Source of the DNA: Begonia masoniana
Lineage: Eukaryota; Streptophyta; Magnoliopsida; Cucurbitales; Begoniaceae
Length of the DNA: 64,000 bases
Assembly (NCBI GenBank): GCA_022432975.1
Contig: CM039511.1
Location: forward strand, 25,659,153 to 25,723,152
Direction: 5' to 3'
Shown: piece after piece, positions 11,252 through 21,203 of the stretch
Layout: the number at the start of each line of letters is the position of its first letter
Position numbering within the stretch: the first letter of the stretch is position 1
Translations under genes and position numbers: made by a program
Notes under the pieces: model-generated
Database searches by the model: none
Seen by the model: the letters and a program-made list of their open reading frames with translations, nothing else
Told to the model about the DNA's origin: nothing

Positions 11252-12218
11252 AAATAAATAAAAACAAAAACAACACATTGTGTTGTTTCTTCACCGCGAC
11301 CCGAGCACCCGCGACGAACGACGAACGCGAACGGCGAGCGGCATCCTTCCGACGACGACGCGGCTCCGACGACGAGCAGACTCCGGCGAGCTGAAGCCAG
11401 AGTTCGGCTCGACATTTCCGCGCAAAAACCCGATCGAAAACCGGTGAGTTTATTCCCTGTTCTTGCTCGATTTCTGGCCGGGATTGGCGAGCTCTGTTGA
11501 GCTCCGATCGCCGACCCTTTGTGGCTGTTCTCGGCGTAGTCTTGCCGAGGTTCAAGTCGGCAATGATTGCCGAGCGTTGGTGTGCCCAATTTGGGCCGAA
11601 AACAGGGAATCCCGAATTGGGGATTTCGGGTTTTCGGTGAATAACATCTAAATTTTGGTTAGTTTATGTTAATTAGGTATAAGAGGGATTGATTGGTGAG
11701 AAAATTAGTGTGAATTGATGAAAAATCGAAATGGGGGAATTTCCCGGGTTAGGGCAGTTCGGGTTTTGCTGCAATTGACCTATCTACGGTCGATTGTTTT
11801 AAAATTACTTTTGGCAGATTAAAATAGGTTGTTAGTGGAGCGCGTGGCCGCTGGAATCGTTCGATTCCGATAACCGACGCGAAAGTTACGCGCGTTCGAA
11901 GTTTCGGGTCGGTTTTTACCGAACCCAAATTAGGGTCCGAAATTGATAGGTTTATAGTAATTAACGATATAAAGGACGTATTGAACGTTATTGGACGAAG
12001 TTTGATCAATTCGTGAAAAAAGTTTAAAATCCGAGAATTTTAGGATTTTCAGAAAAGCTCGTAAATTGAGAATTTAGGTGCCGGGCGTGAATTGTTCAAA
12101 TAAATAGCTCGATAAATTGGATTAGAACTTTAAGGAATTTCTTTAGTTAAGGTTTTTGACAATTTGGACGTTTATTAACTCAAACGCGTTTTAACGTCAA
12201 TTCTTGTAAATTGCTTAG

Positions 12219-12263
12219 GTAAACAGTGCTCGTGGACGAAGCTTGGATTGCAGCGTGCACGAG
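12219..12263 (+). other. Candidate 45-nt microexon in the A 3' LTR
   Basis: The cassette is preceded by TTGCTTAG and followed by GTAAGTTCTC, so both edges are canonical splice sites. Read with two bases carried into the first codon, it gives KQCSWTKLGLQRAR plus one base, which joins in phase to the segment at 13050-13099. The same 45-nt length and phase occur in E, F, G and J. In the A 5' LTR the equivalent segment (4872-4918) is 47 nt because of indels. Confidence 0.55.
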
Positions 12264-12518
12264 GTAAGTTCTCGTGACTTGTTTGACCGAAAGGTCTACA
12301 CCATACCTCGTCGTCGTATCAAGGATCCTTGAGGGTTCCTTGTTTTATGTTGTTTAGGTTGGGTAGTTATGTTAGCTGTTTATAGGTTTTGTTGTATTGT
12401 CTTGTTGATATGTATGTTGTTTGTTTACTTTCCGTTGATTAACTGTTCATGCATCACGTGTTTTAAATGTCATGAAAACGAATTTCCGCATGACGTTTTA
12501 AAGTAAATGCAAAGAAAG

Positions 12519-12929
12519 AATGACCCTTCGGTATACAGTTTAAATGACCCTTCGGTATACAGTTTAAATGACCCTTCGGTATATAGTTTAAATGACCCTT
12601 CGGTATACAGTTTAAATGACCCTTCGGTATACAGTTTAAATGACCCTTCGGTATACAGTTTAAATGACCCTTCGGTATACAGTTTAAATGACCCTTCGGT
12701 ATACAGTTTAAATGACCCTTCGGTATATAGTTTAAATGGCCCATCGGTATACAGTTTATAGCAAAGCAAAGTAAAGCAATCGGTATACAGTTTATAGCAA
12801 AGCAAAGTAAAGCAATTGGTATACAGTTTATAGCAAAGCAAAGTAAAGAAATCGGTATATAGTTTATAGCAAAGCAAAGTAAAGCAATCGGTATACAGTT
12901 TATAGCAAAGCAAAGCAAAGCAAAGTAAT
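12519..12929. repeat. Short minisatellite array in the A 3' LTR
   Basis: Same unit as the 5' LTR array, about ten copies, all of the 24-bp form, then five AGCAAAGCAAAG spacers. Because 24 is a multiple of three, both strands show long open frames with an 8-residue repeat. These frames are a consequence of unit length and are not called as genes. Confidence 0.95.
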
Positions 12930-13049
12930 AAATGAATCTGTATCTGTATTTAAATCTGAGCATGTTTTCTGAATGGCATACGCACGCATGCATTTGCATT
13001 TACTAGAGCTTACTGAGATTTTTATCTCATAGATGTCTGTATGGTGTAG

Positions 13050-13099
13050 GTGTTTACGTGGAAACAGGTGAGGACGAGCTTCCTCCTCCTGAGGCATGA
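13050..13099 (+). other. Candidate terminal coding exon in the A 3' LTR (GEDELPPPEA-stop)
   Basis: It follows ATGGTGTAG and reads GVYVETGEDELPPPEA then TGA when joined to the 45-nt cassette. Copies in E, F, G and K give the same GEDE/GEDD and PPPEA core, with changes mostly at third codon positions, and the stop is conserved (TGA or TAA). The 5' LTR copy is 7165-7214. No ATG is present upstream in phase, so translation is uncertain. Confidence 0.5.
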
Positions 13100-13863
13100 G
13101 GCAGTTGACGGAGGATGGGTTGCGGTGGTGTGTTGCGCAGTCGAGGTTCATCTGACCCGTGGGGACGTATGTATAGGTTTTGAGGGTCTTCTTGGGGTAT
13201 TTTGGGTTTATGAATTGTAAAGATATTTTAGGATGTTAGGTAATGACATTTGTTTTGAAATTCTGGAACTGTTTGGCTGTTTAAATTAAATGTTATGAAA
13301 ATGTTTTGAAATGTTTTTAGGTTGTTATGGATGGGCTGTTGGTAAACTGAATAGAACATATTAGGATGCTTGGTCTGGTAGATGATAGGTTTATGTTTTG
13401 ATGTTTTGAAACGTTTTAAAATGTATTCTGGAACTGCTTGGTATTTGTTTTGAAAACAGGAGGATTTGAATAGTTTTAAACGTAACCACGCAGTTTGTTT
13501 TCGTGAAAACGTGTTTTATTTAACTATGTCCCGAGTCGTTTCGAGTGAGAGTATAGAGCGGTTATACGTTGAATTGTATTGTGAAAAGTATGATTGTTAT
13601 GTAGGCAAAATTTGTATTATGAAATGGTATAGAAGGGCGTTAGGGTGTAAGATGTTGAAGTTATATTTAGGTGATAAAAGAAAGAAGAATTGTTTTAAAC
13701 GTTTTATTAATTTGTTTTCCACTTAAATATTAAGTATAAAGGAAAAAGAAAAATTTCGTACGGGAAATTAGGAATAGTATAAGGGTCGTTACAGCACACC
13801 CACGGGTCGGTAAGCCATGCCAAAAAACACATCTTGTCTCCACGAGCACCATCCGTCGACCAC

Positions 13864-13910
13864 CTACGCTTTATCATCAAGAGGAGGTTCCTCACCTTCG
13901 ATCTCATCAC
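13864..13910 (-). other. Candidate terminal coding exon in LTR J
   Basis: On the reverse strand it follows ATGATATAG and reads GDEIEGEEPPLDDKA then TAG, 47 nt. It is the most diverged member of the set but keeps length, phase, an acidic core and the final stop. Confidence 0.4.
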
Positions 13911-14060
13911 CTATATCATACGATTTAAATAGTAAGCCTAATGCTTAGTAAAGAGTGCACTAAACAGAACATTTCCATAAATGCATGACTTTTGTAAAAC
14001 ATGTTTGTTTCATTTCATTTATTTAACGTTAACATAATCGTCTACTTAGTATACCACATA

Positions 14061-14118
14061 CTTGCCCCGTAAGAACCATGACTTGCTCCGTGAGAACCAT
14101 GACTTGCCCCGTGAGAAC
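14061..14118. repeat. Short tandem repeat in LTR J
   Basis: Three imperfect copies of a roughly 20-base unit (CATGACTTGCCCCGTGAGAA). It lies in the interval between the two candidate exons of J, which is also where A has its minisatellite. Confidence 0.8.
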
Positions 14119-14451
14119 ACATAACATATCACGTGAGATCATTATTTCGTTTTTGTTCTTTACTTCACTTTTCATGAAAACATGCTTATAAAACATTTTG
14201 TATGCTCTTTTCGAAAAAACATGATGAATGAGGGAATTACACGTATAGCATTCATCAAAAATGATTCTTAAACATTTCTTAAACATCCATAGCCCGTAGG
14301 AGAACAAAACACTTAACTAATAGCTATCGTTCTATCCTAGGCTACCAGACCCACCAAGAACCCTACAACTATTAAACATCATCATAATACTTATATACTA
14401 GCATCGATATGACGTAGGACCTTAAGGGCCAGAAACCTAACACTCACTTAC

Positions 14452-14496
14452 CTAGCGTCCTTAGAGAGCCAAGCACCGTCTTTAAGCTTGGGTTAC
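14452..14496 (-). other. Candidate 45-nt microexon in LTR J
   Basis: Exactly 45 nt between an upstream ATCTTAG and a downstream GTAAGTGAGT on the reverse strand. The in-phase reading has no stop (NPSLKTVLGSLRTL plus split codons). An upstream donor CCTAG/GTAAGT lies at 14854-14855. Confidence 0.5.
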
Positions 14497-14950
14497 CTAA
14501 GATATTTCATAATACATCATTAGAATCGACTTTACATAAACTGTTTCTAAAACCAAACAAAACTCCTAGCTAAGGCAATTTTTCTAAAACTCTAATTTAC
14601 TTCATTCAGGCATTATGTCGAGCAATTCACGCTCACAAATCCTATAACCTAGCATTAATGGCTTTTACACCATCCAACTACCAAATTCCAATCCATTATT
14701 AACAACCACCATCAATACATCATTAATAACCATCAATCAATAACTAAGTCAATTTCTAACCTAAGTCGATAATTTCTTGTAAAAACCTAATCAAACCCTA
14801 ATGAAATACAACACTAAAACGGCAAAACTATATGTGTATAACGCTCTAAACTTACCTAGGGCTTGATTGTGGAAGAAAACTGGAAGAGAAATCGCTGGAA
14901 ATGAAGAGATGAATCGGCCGAAGGAAGCAACGCTGTGAAGGAGGAAGATG

Positions 14951-15892
14951 TAATGCCTCAGGTTTTCCCCTAACTCGGGTCGCTACTTTGCTCGCTCTTA
15001 CAAATCGTTAAACAATGATTAAATATATGTTTGATAAAATTTTGACACAGTTTTTGAGTTTTTCAAAAACTTGAAAATAGGTGAAAAACGTTCGTAAAAT
15101 ACGCACAAAAGACTTCAAAAAAGATCGGGTTAAAACATATTCGAAAATGAAAAATTTTATAAAAAAATTATGTTGGGCCACAAGAGTGCCGCGCGCGTCG
15201 CCCAGGCAACGCCTGCCCCGCGCACGCAACCTTGCGCCCCAGAGGCGAACGATCGGCAATGCCCCTGTTGCACCTGATCGATCGCCGATTGATCGGCACT
15301 CGGCGCTGCGCGCGCCCCTGCAGCGCGCACCGTGCGCCTGCTGCGCGCGCCCCTGCAGCGCGCACCGTGCGCCTGCTGCGCGCCCCACGCCCGCACCTAC
15401 GCGCCACCTCCTGCGCTTGCGCGCCTACAGCCTGGCACCAGCGCGCCTCCCTCGACTTTTTTTTCCACCTTTTCCAATTTTCTTCACTTCTCACCCCTAC
15501 ATTTCACCTAAAAACATACCTAAACCACCTCCCAATATTTTCCACCTCTCGACAGGTTAAAACCCCAAAAATCACGACTCAAAAACGTAAACAGAAGCAT
15601 AAAAATTGGTGAAAACAAACTTTTTTCTTTTTAAAAATTTGAGCAGCACAACGGTTGATTGTTTAAAAACCAAAACCTGAAAACAACCCATTATACAACA
15701 AAATCTCCTCAAAGACCTACCAAAACCTACATCTCAATCCATGGTCAAGGCGCCCTAACAAGCTGCCTGCACTGGCAAACAAAATGCGTCGCCAACTGCA
15801 TCCTAATCCTGGCCTTGGTAATAGATCTCACCTGAGAGCTCGTCGTCACCTACACCATAGAATACAAAACGTAAGCCTAATGCTTAGCAAGA
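14951..15892 (-). mobile_element. Reverse-strand B LTR, first fragment
   Basis: The reverse complement of this segment ends GGCATTACA and matches the end of the solo B LTR at 18480-18698, including the AAAATTTTGTCAAA-like and pyrimidine blocks. It carries a GC-rich GATCGATCG cluster at 15243-15300. The next part of this LTR is displaced to 18699 by the solo B LTR inserted at 15892. Long frames on both strands at 15081-15612 track the GC-rich repeats and are not convincing genes. Confidence 0.8.
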
Positions 15893-18698
15893 TGTAATAC
15901 CTAAAACATTTTCTCAACATGAGTTGCCCTTAGATTAGAGTATGTTATGGAAGTCTAATAAAGATCCTAGGGTTATGCTAATTTTAGGAGGTAGAAGGTG
16001 AAGTTTGGAGAGGAAGTCATAGAATTGGAAATGGTGAGAGTTATAGTTGGTTGAGTTAATTAAAGTAAAGGAAATTTGTAAAAGAAAGAGGAGAAAAGTG
16101 TGATGCCTCACGTTGGAAGTAAAGAAGAGGAAGCTTTAAGGGTTGGAAAAGTCAAGAAGTTAGAAGAAATAAAGTAAAATATGGAAAGCAAAAGAAGTGT
16201 AAGAAAGTGTTGAAAAGTCAACAAACATATAGTTTGAATATTCAATAGTACGAGTAGGAAAATTTAAACCCTTCACGTGGAGGAAGTGAAAAACATGTGT
16301 TGGTGTGTAAGAGGGGTAAATTAGGAAAGTAAGAAAGAGTTTTAAAATAAAGACAACTCATGTAAGCCACTCCCACGTTGACACCTACACAATTTTGTAG
16401 GTTGTTTGATGTTATCTTTTTCAATGACTTAAAGAGTACATATTCTTTATTACAAGAAATCAAAAACAACGCCATTCTTTTCTTCTCCTCCTTAATCGAA
16501 AACTTCAACTGCCAAGGAGCTTCTCTTCCAAGAAAAACTAGTGGTAAGTTAAAGTTTAGTTATATTATGTATAAGGAGGTTAAGTATGGAGAAAGTAGTG
16601 GAGTATTTATGGGTTTTGTTAAGATTTGTTGAACACTAATTTTGATGAACAAAAATAGTTAGATTTTCTCTATTTCTTAGTTGTATTGGTGTTCTTATAA
16701 GATATAATGGATGCTAAGGAATGAAATGAGGGGAAAAACATTGGATTTGCATGAATACTAAAGATTTGAAGGAAATAGAGCAATATGGGGATTCTGTAAT
16801 TTCGGTCCAAGTAATTTAGTTTTACTTAATTATTGGTTTGAGCATGCTAAAATAGACTCTTCAAGGAGTCCATAGCCGTTGGAATTATCAAATTCGAATA
16901 TGTATAGTAGAAGATATGAATTTTTAAAGTTTAGCTATTTTGTTAAGATTTCAAAAAATTTTATAGATGATAGTTAAATTTGATGTTGGATGATGAAAAG
17001 TGTAGAAAAATTGGATTTTAGGGTTTTAAACTTTAAAGGGGTTTAAATTGTTGTTAGTTTTGGTTTAGGTAATTCCTTAGAATTTCTTAGAATGTTACTA
17101 AGTGAATTTCCCTATATGTGCTTGCTGAACGAGCAAGTAATTAGTGTACTCGGAGTAAACCAATACGTGCAGAGAAATCAGGTAAGTAGAGGAACATGTG
17201 TTTTGTTACCTTCAGGCCTACACCATGGAACAATATAGATGTTTGTTTGTTTGGTTGTTTGTTTTGGTTTGAGCATTGTATTGTCATGTATTGCATAATG
17301 TTTTCAAACTACGAAATATGAGTATGAAACATAAGAAGATAAAAAGACAATCGCCTCATCAGGAATTAGTGCTCGTGTGTAGCACCCTTAAAAGATTTCT
17401 ACGAGAGATGCTATGCTAAAAATACGTATTGTGTCCTGAATATGAATGCCTCGATATGTTCATGCTAAAAGACATACTGAGGGTTCTATGATCGATGTGG
17501 GAGGAGATCAGGTATGGCCGTCCAGGATTGTGTTGGGATGTGTGCCTCTGATCTTGCTTTGTGGATCAAGGTATTGTCGTCCAGGATTGTGTTAGGACGT
17601 GTGCCTAGTTGATTCGCGTGTAAAAGTGAAAGAGTAATGCAAAGAAAATGAAACGAAAACAACTGAGTGAGTAGAAATCGCATTTAGGGGTTGAGTTGAG
17701 CATGCATTGTTTTGAATTGCATTATTCCCTACTTGCTAAGCATTAGGCTTACATTTTGTGTTCTATGGTGTAGGTGACGACGTGATTGCAGGTAAGCTAG
17801 ATAAGAGAGGCCAGGACTAGGGAGCAGTCGGCGGCGCACTGGGCATGCCGGTGTAGGTATTTATCGGGGTGTCTCGACCATGGGCTTATGGGAGCTTTGG
17901 TATTGGATATTTTGTTGGGATTTGGTTTGTGTAAATAATGGGGAGTTTATAACTCTTTTGGTTGGTTGGAGTTTGTTGTATAAATTTTATTTCCAGGGTT
18001 TTGGTTTTCAAAACATTAAAGGTTATGATGCTCAACTTTTATTAGCAAAACATTTTGTTTTTATGAATTTTCACGTTTTCGCTGACGTTTTATAGTCAGG
18101 TTTTGGGGATTTTCACGTGTCGGGATGTATAAAATGTCGGGAAGAGGTTTGGGTAGGTTTTAGGTGAATTGGAGGTGTAAAAGATGAGGAAAATAAAGGA
18201 AAGTGGAATAGGGTTGATTTGGTGTGCTGTTGGCCGAGATGAGGCGCGCAGGCCAGAACAGGCGCGCTCTGGCACTGGGCTGGGCGCACGCAACACTCAG
18301 CACCGATCGATCGGCAATTGTTACTATTGCCCGATTGGCAACCCAAGAGGTTGCCGATCGATCAGCACATTTTGCCGATCGATCGGCATCTCCTGCACGC
18401 AAGGTGCGCACGCTGCGTGCTATTGTGCGCACGCTGCACGCCGCGGGTGTGCACGCACGGTGCCCATTCGTGCCAACTTGGGGTTTTTAAAATTTTCTTA
18501 TTTCAAATATGTTTTGACCCGACCTTTTCCGACACATTTTGCATGTATTTTACACACGTTTTTCAACCATTTTTTAGGGTTAGAAAAATACAAAAATCGA
18601 GTCAAAATTTTATCAAAAATTATTTTAAACTTTGTTTTAAACGTGAGAAGGTTGAGCAAAGTAGCGCACCGAGCCGGGGTGGGTTTGGGGGCATTACA
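15893..18698 (+). mobile_element. Solo LTR of family B, copy 1
   Basis: 2,806 bp from TGTAATACC to GGGCATTACA, with no internal domain. The flanks are CAAGA on the left and CAAGT on the right. The uninterrupted sequence in related LTRs (TGCTTAGCAAGTAGGGAAT) shows that CAAGT was the target, so the left copy has one substitution. It shares its layout with copy 2 at 44743-47746. It carries a donor TCAG/GTAAGT at 17182, CCTACACCAT at about 17217-17226, ATGGTGTAGG at about 17766-17775 and a short in-phase end GDDVIAGKLDKRGQD-stop. A 45-nt cassette like that of the other families is not clear. Confidence 0.88.
17500..17612. repeat. Direct repeat in solo LTR B copy 1
   Basis: Two imperfect copies of a roughly 55-base unit containing GTCCAGGATTGTGTTGGGA. 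It is in the variable interval between CCTACACCAT and ATGGTGTAGG. The copy-2 LTR has a different, diverged version near 46950-47090. Confidence 0.75.
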
Positions 18699-20213
18699 CA
18701 AGTAGGGAATAATAAATTTAAAAACAATGCATACTCAACCCCTAACACATAGAGTTTTTACACGCTCTGTTGTTCTCATTTTGTTTTTGTTTCATTAATC
18801 TTTCACTTAACCGTGTGGATCAAGTAGGCACCCATCCTATAACCATCTAGGACGGCAACACCTTGACCAGCAGAGCAAGATCGGAGGCACACATCCGGAT
18901 TTCGCCCATTGGACGGCCATACACGATCTCCTCCCACATCGATCGTAGAACCCTCTAGTGCTTTCTCTTGCACGTTAGCGACGAGGCATTCATACTCACG
19001 ACATCTTACGTATTTTCAGCGGTGCATCTCTGGTAGAGACCCTCTCGAGGTGCTACACCCCAGCACTAAGTAACGACCCAATCCCTACGTTGGGCCCGAT
19101 TGTGCGGTGTCCCACACCGCCACGTGACTACGATCCACAAGATATGTTGGGCCCGATTGCACCACATGTACATCTCTCAATGAGGCAGCTCTACTCGAGA
19201 CCACGTTGCAAATCTTCTTATCTTTTTACGTTTCGTGCTCACATTTGAAAACATGATAAAACCTCATTTTTCGTAGCTCAAAAACCATGATGCATGCCCA
19301 CACAAATGCTCAACCACAACACAACACAACACAGCTCAACAAATAAACAATAAAACAACCCTACCGTTCAATGGTGTAGGCCTAAAGGCAAAAGACAAAC
19401 ATCCTCTAGTTACCTGGATCTCCGTAACGTACTTACTCTCATTGGCATTGTCAATTGCTCATTCGTTAACCTAGCAAATTCATGAAATTTACTTAGAAAC
19501 CATAAAAGAAATTTAAGGGATACATACTCAAATCCTAGCAACAAACTAATCCAATTTTAAAGCATTACACCAAAATCCCGAAATCCACCCCCCCCCCCCC
19601 CCCCCCCCTTTCTTCACTGTCCAAACTTCAATCGGTCATAACTTACTCGTTTTTCATCAGATTTGAACGATCCTACCCATTCCGTAAACCTCTACATGAC
19701 TACCATCCAATGCCATAATTTATTTTACTAACCAAACAACATGACCGATCAGGTTCCACAAAAACAGAACCAGCGACACTTTGTTCCAAAACTGATTTTC
19801 AGACAAAATCAACCAAATCTCTAATCTATCTATACTATTAACCTAAACCACCCTATCTAAGGTCTAAACCACCAAATATCAAGAAAAACTCATCAAGGAA
19901 AGGGGATTTTCGGAATACCCCATTAGGGTTTCCCAAACTCCACCAAAACCCACCTAAAAACACAGTACAATTGTATAAAATCACCAAGGTATGCATAAAT
20001 CACCAAAACCCATCAAAACTAACCTTAATCTTTGATGAAATTTTAAGAAAGGAGGAAGGGGAAGCTATCCCATGGCTGTCACAAAGGGGGAGGAAGGAGA
20101 AGACAGTGAAACTTGTCTTTTACTCCTTCACCTTCTACTTTTTTAAACTCCAATTTTTCCTTTCTAAAATTTTACCACCAAACAAATGTTATTTATAAAA
20201 CCAACCGTATCTG
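18699..20213 (-). mobile_element. Reverse-strand B LTR, second fragment
   Basis: It resumes the reverse-strand B LTR after the solo LTR (GTAGGGAATAAT and the AACAAAATGAAA blocks match the reverse complement of 17640-17720). It contains a run of 21 C at 19588-19608. Its 5' end was not found: similarity fades near 20110 and the palindromic element begins at 20214. Confidence 0.7.
19588..19608. repeat. Poly-C run (21 bases)
   Basis: Uninterrupted C run in the reverse-strand B LTR. Similar runs: 16 G at 29835-29850 in F and 18 C at 63121-63138. Confidence 0.9.
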
Positions 20214-20522
20214 TAACAACCCCCCCACACCCCAAGCCAGGGCAAGTTGTGCGATCCTCCCACGCGGGCCAGAACCGCCACGTGGCAGCCGCTCAGTGGT
20301 ACTCCTCACTTGTAGCCCTTGGATCATGTCCTGGAGGTCAGGGGTTCGAGTTGGGGGGAAGGCAAAAACTCCCTTTCCAGGGGGGAGAAGATTGTGAGTA
20401 CACGTGGTGGGCCTGTGTGGCTGCCACGTGGCGGTTCTTGCCCGCGTGGGAGGATCGCACAACTTGCCCTGGCCTGAGGTGCGGGGCGAGGCCCGGCACA
20501 AAAGGTGTGGGGGGGTTGTTAC
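20214..20522. mobile_element. Palindromic (foldback-like) element with tRNA-like core
   Basis: The ends are inverted copies: TGTAACAACCCCCCCACACC at the left and its reverse complement at the right. Further in, a second matching block of about 65 bases (from CCAGGGCAAGTTGTGCG to GCCACGTGGCAGCC) is nearly perfect on both sides; the right arm has about 28 extra bases between the two blocks. The central 110 bases contain CGCTCAGTGGTACT and GGTCAGGGGTTCGAGT, which resemble RNA polymerase III box A and box B of tRNA-derived SINEs. No target duplication was found. It may be a foldback MITE or two head-to-head SINE copies. Confidence 0.6.
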
Positions 20523-20526
20523 AAAA

Positions 20527-20935
20527 GGAATGGGTTTCAAGACATTTTGTCTGTATCTAAATCCGAAGTTTATTATGTCATCTCGAAGGACAATAGCACG
20601 AGATATTCAAGGGATATTTCAAAAAGAAAAACAAAAGTTGAAGGAGTGTTTTTTTTCAACATCACAGAGAGTGTGTTTGACCACTGACACGTGGACTTCT
20701 ATCCAGAATTTGAACTACATGGTGTTGACATGCCATTTCATTGATCAAAACTGGCATGTGCAAAAAAAAAATCTTGAATTTTTGTCTGATACCGAACCAT
20801 AAGGGTGAGACCATTGGTATGGAAGTTGAAAATTGTTTGCTAAAGTGAGAGCTTGAAAATGTTACCACCATCACCGTTGACAATGCGTCTTCCAACGACG
20901 TCTCAAAGATTTTCCGCTGCAAGTTTTTGTGTTTT
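20527..20935 (+). pseudogene. hAT-family transposase fragment
   Basis: The reading starts with GFKTFCLYLNPKF, continues SSRRTIARDI and then CLTTDTWTS-x-QNLNYMVLTCHFID, and after one frame change HKGETIGMEVENCLLKW and TITVDNASSND. These are characteristic blocks of plant hAT transposases of the BED zinc-finger / RICESLEEPER group, including the first catalytic-core region (TTDTWTS) and the VDNASSND block. Only about 130 residues of a normal 650-700 remain; the N-terminal BED finger and the C-terminal dimerisation domain are missing. There is at least one frameshift near 20,800, and it ends abruptly at gypsy C. No hAT terminal repeats were seen. Confidence 0.82.
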
Positions 20936-21048
20936 TAGCAAACGTTCAAATTTGACTTTCGAGCGAAGTTTTAAATTTGGTCTGAAATTTCTTAGTTATG
21001 TCCGGGTTATGAGTAACGAACCGGGTTTATAAAACTCGGGACGTTACA
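20936..21048 (+). repeat. 3' end of an LTR of gypsy element C
   Basis: It ends AACTCGGGACGTTACA and is followed three bases later by a primer site, so it is the last 113 bases of a 5' LTR. The rest of the LTR is missing. Confidence 0.65.
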
Positions 21049-21051
21049 GTA

Positions 21052-21063
21052 TGGTATCATAGA
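21052..21063 (+). other. Primer binding site of element C (mutated)
   Basis: TGGTATCATAGA matches the initiator tRNA-Met type site TGGTATCAGAGC at ten of twelve positions. Confidence 0.75.
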
Positions 21064-21203
21064 CATTCAGTTAAACCGTTCAAAAGATTACTCATCAGTG
21101 CCAATCGTTGCATGGGAGTACTCCAACAACTGTAAGTGTTTATGTTAGCTTTAGCTATAAGATGTTTATAAGAGTAGTTAACCCTGTGCAGGAATTTAGT
21201 ATT

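Larger units (their letters stand above)
3510..13793 (+). mobile_element. Element A: gag-only LTR retrotransposon with giant LTRs
   Basis: A complete element of 10,284 bp bounded by TGTAATATCC and GGTCGTTACA and flanked by a perfect 5-bp duplication GCACA (3505-3509 and 13794-13798). Order: 5' LTR 3510-7907, primer binding site 7912-7923, gag 8072-9208, non-coding block 9209-10866 ending in a polypurine tract, 3' LTR 10867-13793. There is no protease, reverse transcriptase, RNase H or integrase, so it must have been moved by enzymes of another element. Its gag, primer site and polypurine-tract signature match F, which makes an F-like element the likely helper. This fits the class described as terminal-repeat retrotransposons with a GAG domain (TR-GAG), here with unusually long LTRs. 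Confidence 0.93.
10867..13793 (+). repeat. Element A 3' LTR (2,927 bp)
   Basis: Same ends as the 5' LTR and nearly identical outside the minisatellite. This copy keeps the gene-like layout: leader exon ending at 11443 (donor GTGAG), 45-nt cassette 12219-12263, donor GTAAGT at 12264, motif TCTACACCAT at 12295-12304, array 12519-12929, acceptor ATGGTGTAGG at 13041-13050 and short ORF end 13050-13099. The TTA microsatellite at 11207-11250 lies just upstream of the leader. Confidence 0.93.
13799..14950 (-). mobile_element. LTR J, second fragment
   Basis: It continues LTR J on the far side of element A and shows the same reverse-strand layout as F and G: CCCACGGGTC block, short terminal coding segment (13864-13910), 45-nt cassette (14452-14496), donor near 14855 and the start of the GC-rich leader. 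It is cut at 14950 by the reverse-strand B LTR that begins TGTAATGCC. The other half of J was not found. Confidence 0.7.

Noticed and set aside
12463..12999. Long open frame with an 8-residue repeat over the A minisatellite
   Set aside because: The unit is 24 bp, so any frame without a stop in one unit stays open through all. The same happens on both strands and the 23-bp variants in the other LTR destroy it.
15008..15612. Arg/Ala/Pro-rich frames on both strands
   Set aside because: Same reason: GC-rich repeat in a reverse-strand B LTR, no conserved motif.
16378..16632. Short frame conserved between B LTR copies (also 45248-45511)
   Set aside because: The copies differ by frame-breaking indels and the similarity extends equally outside the frame.
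17138..17181. 45-nt cassette in solo LTR B
   Set aside because: A donor is present, but no AG lies 45 nt upstream in copy 1 and the 48-nt alternative has an in-frame stop; copy 2 differs in length. B keeps only the donor, the paired 10-mers and a short terminal frame.
20186..20560. Frames crossing the palindromic element
   Set aside because: They cross from one repeat into another and mirror each other on the two strands because of the inverted arms.
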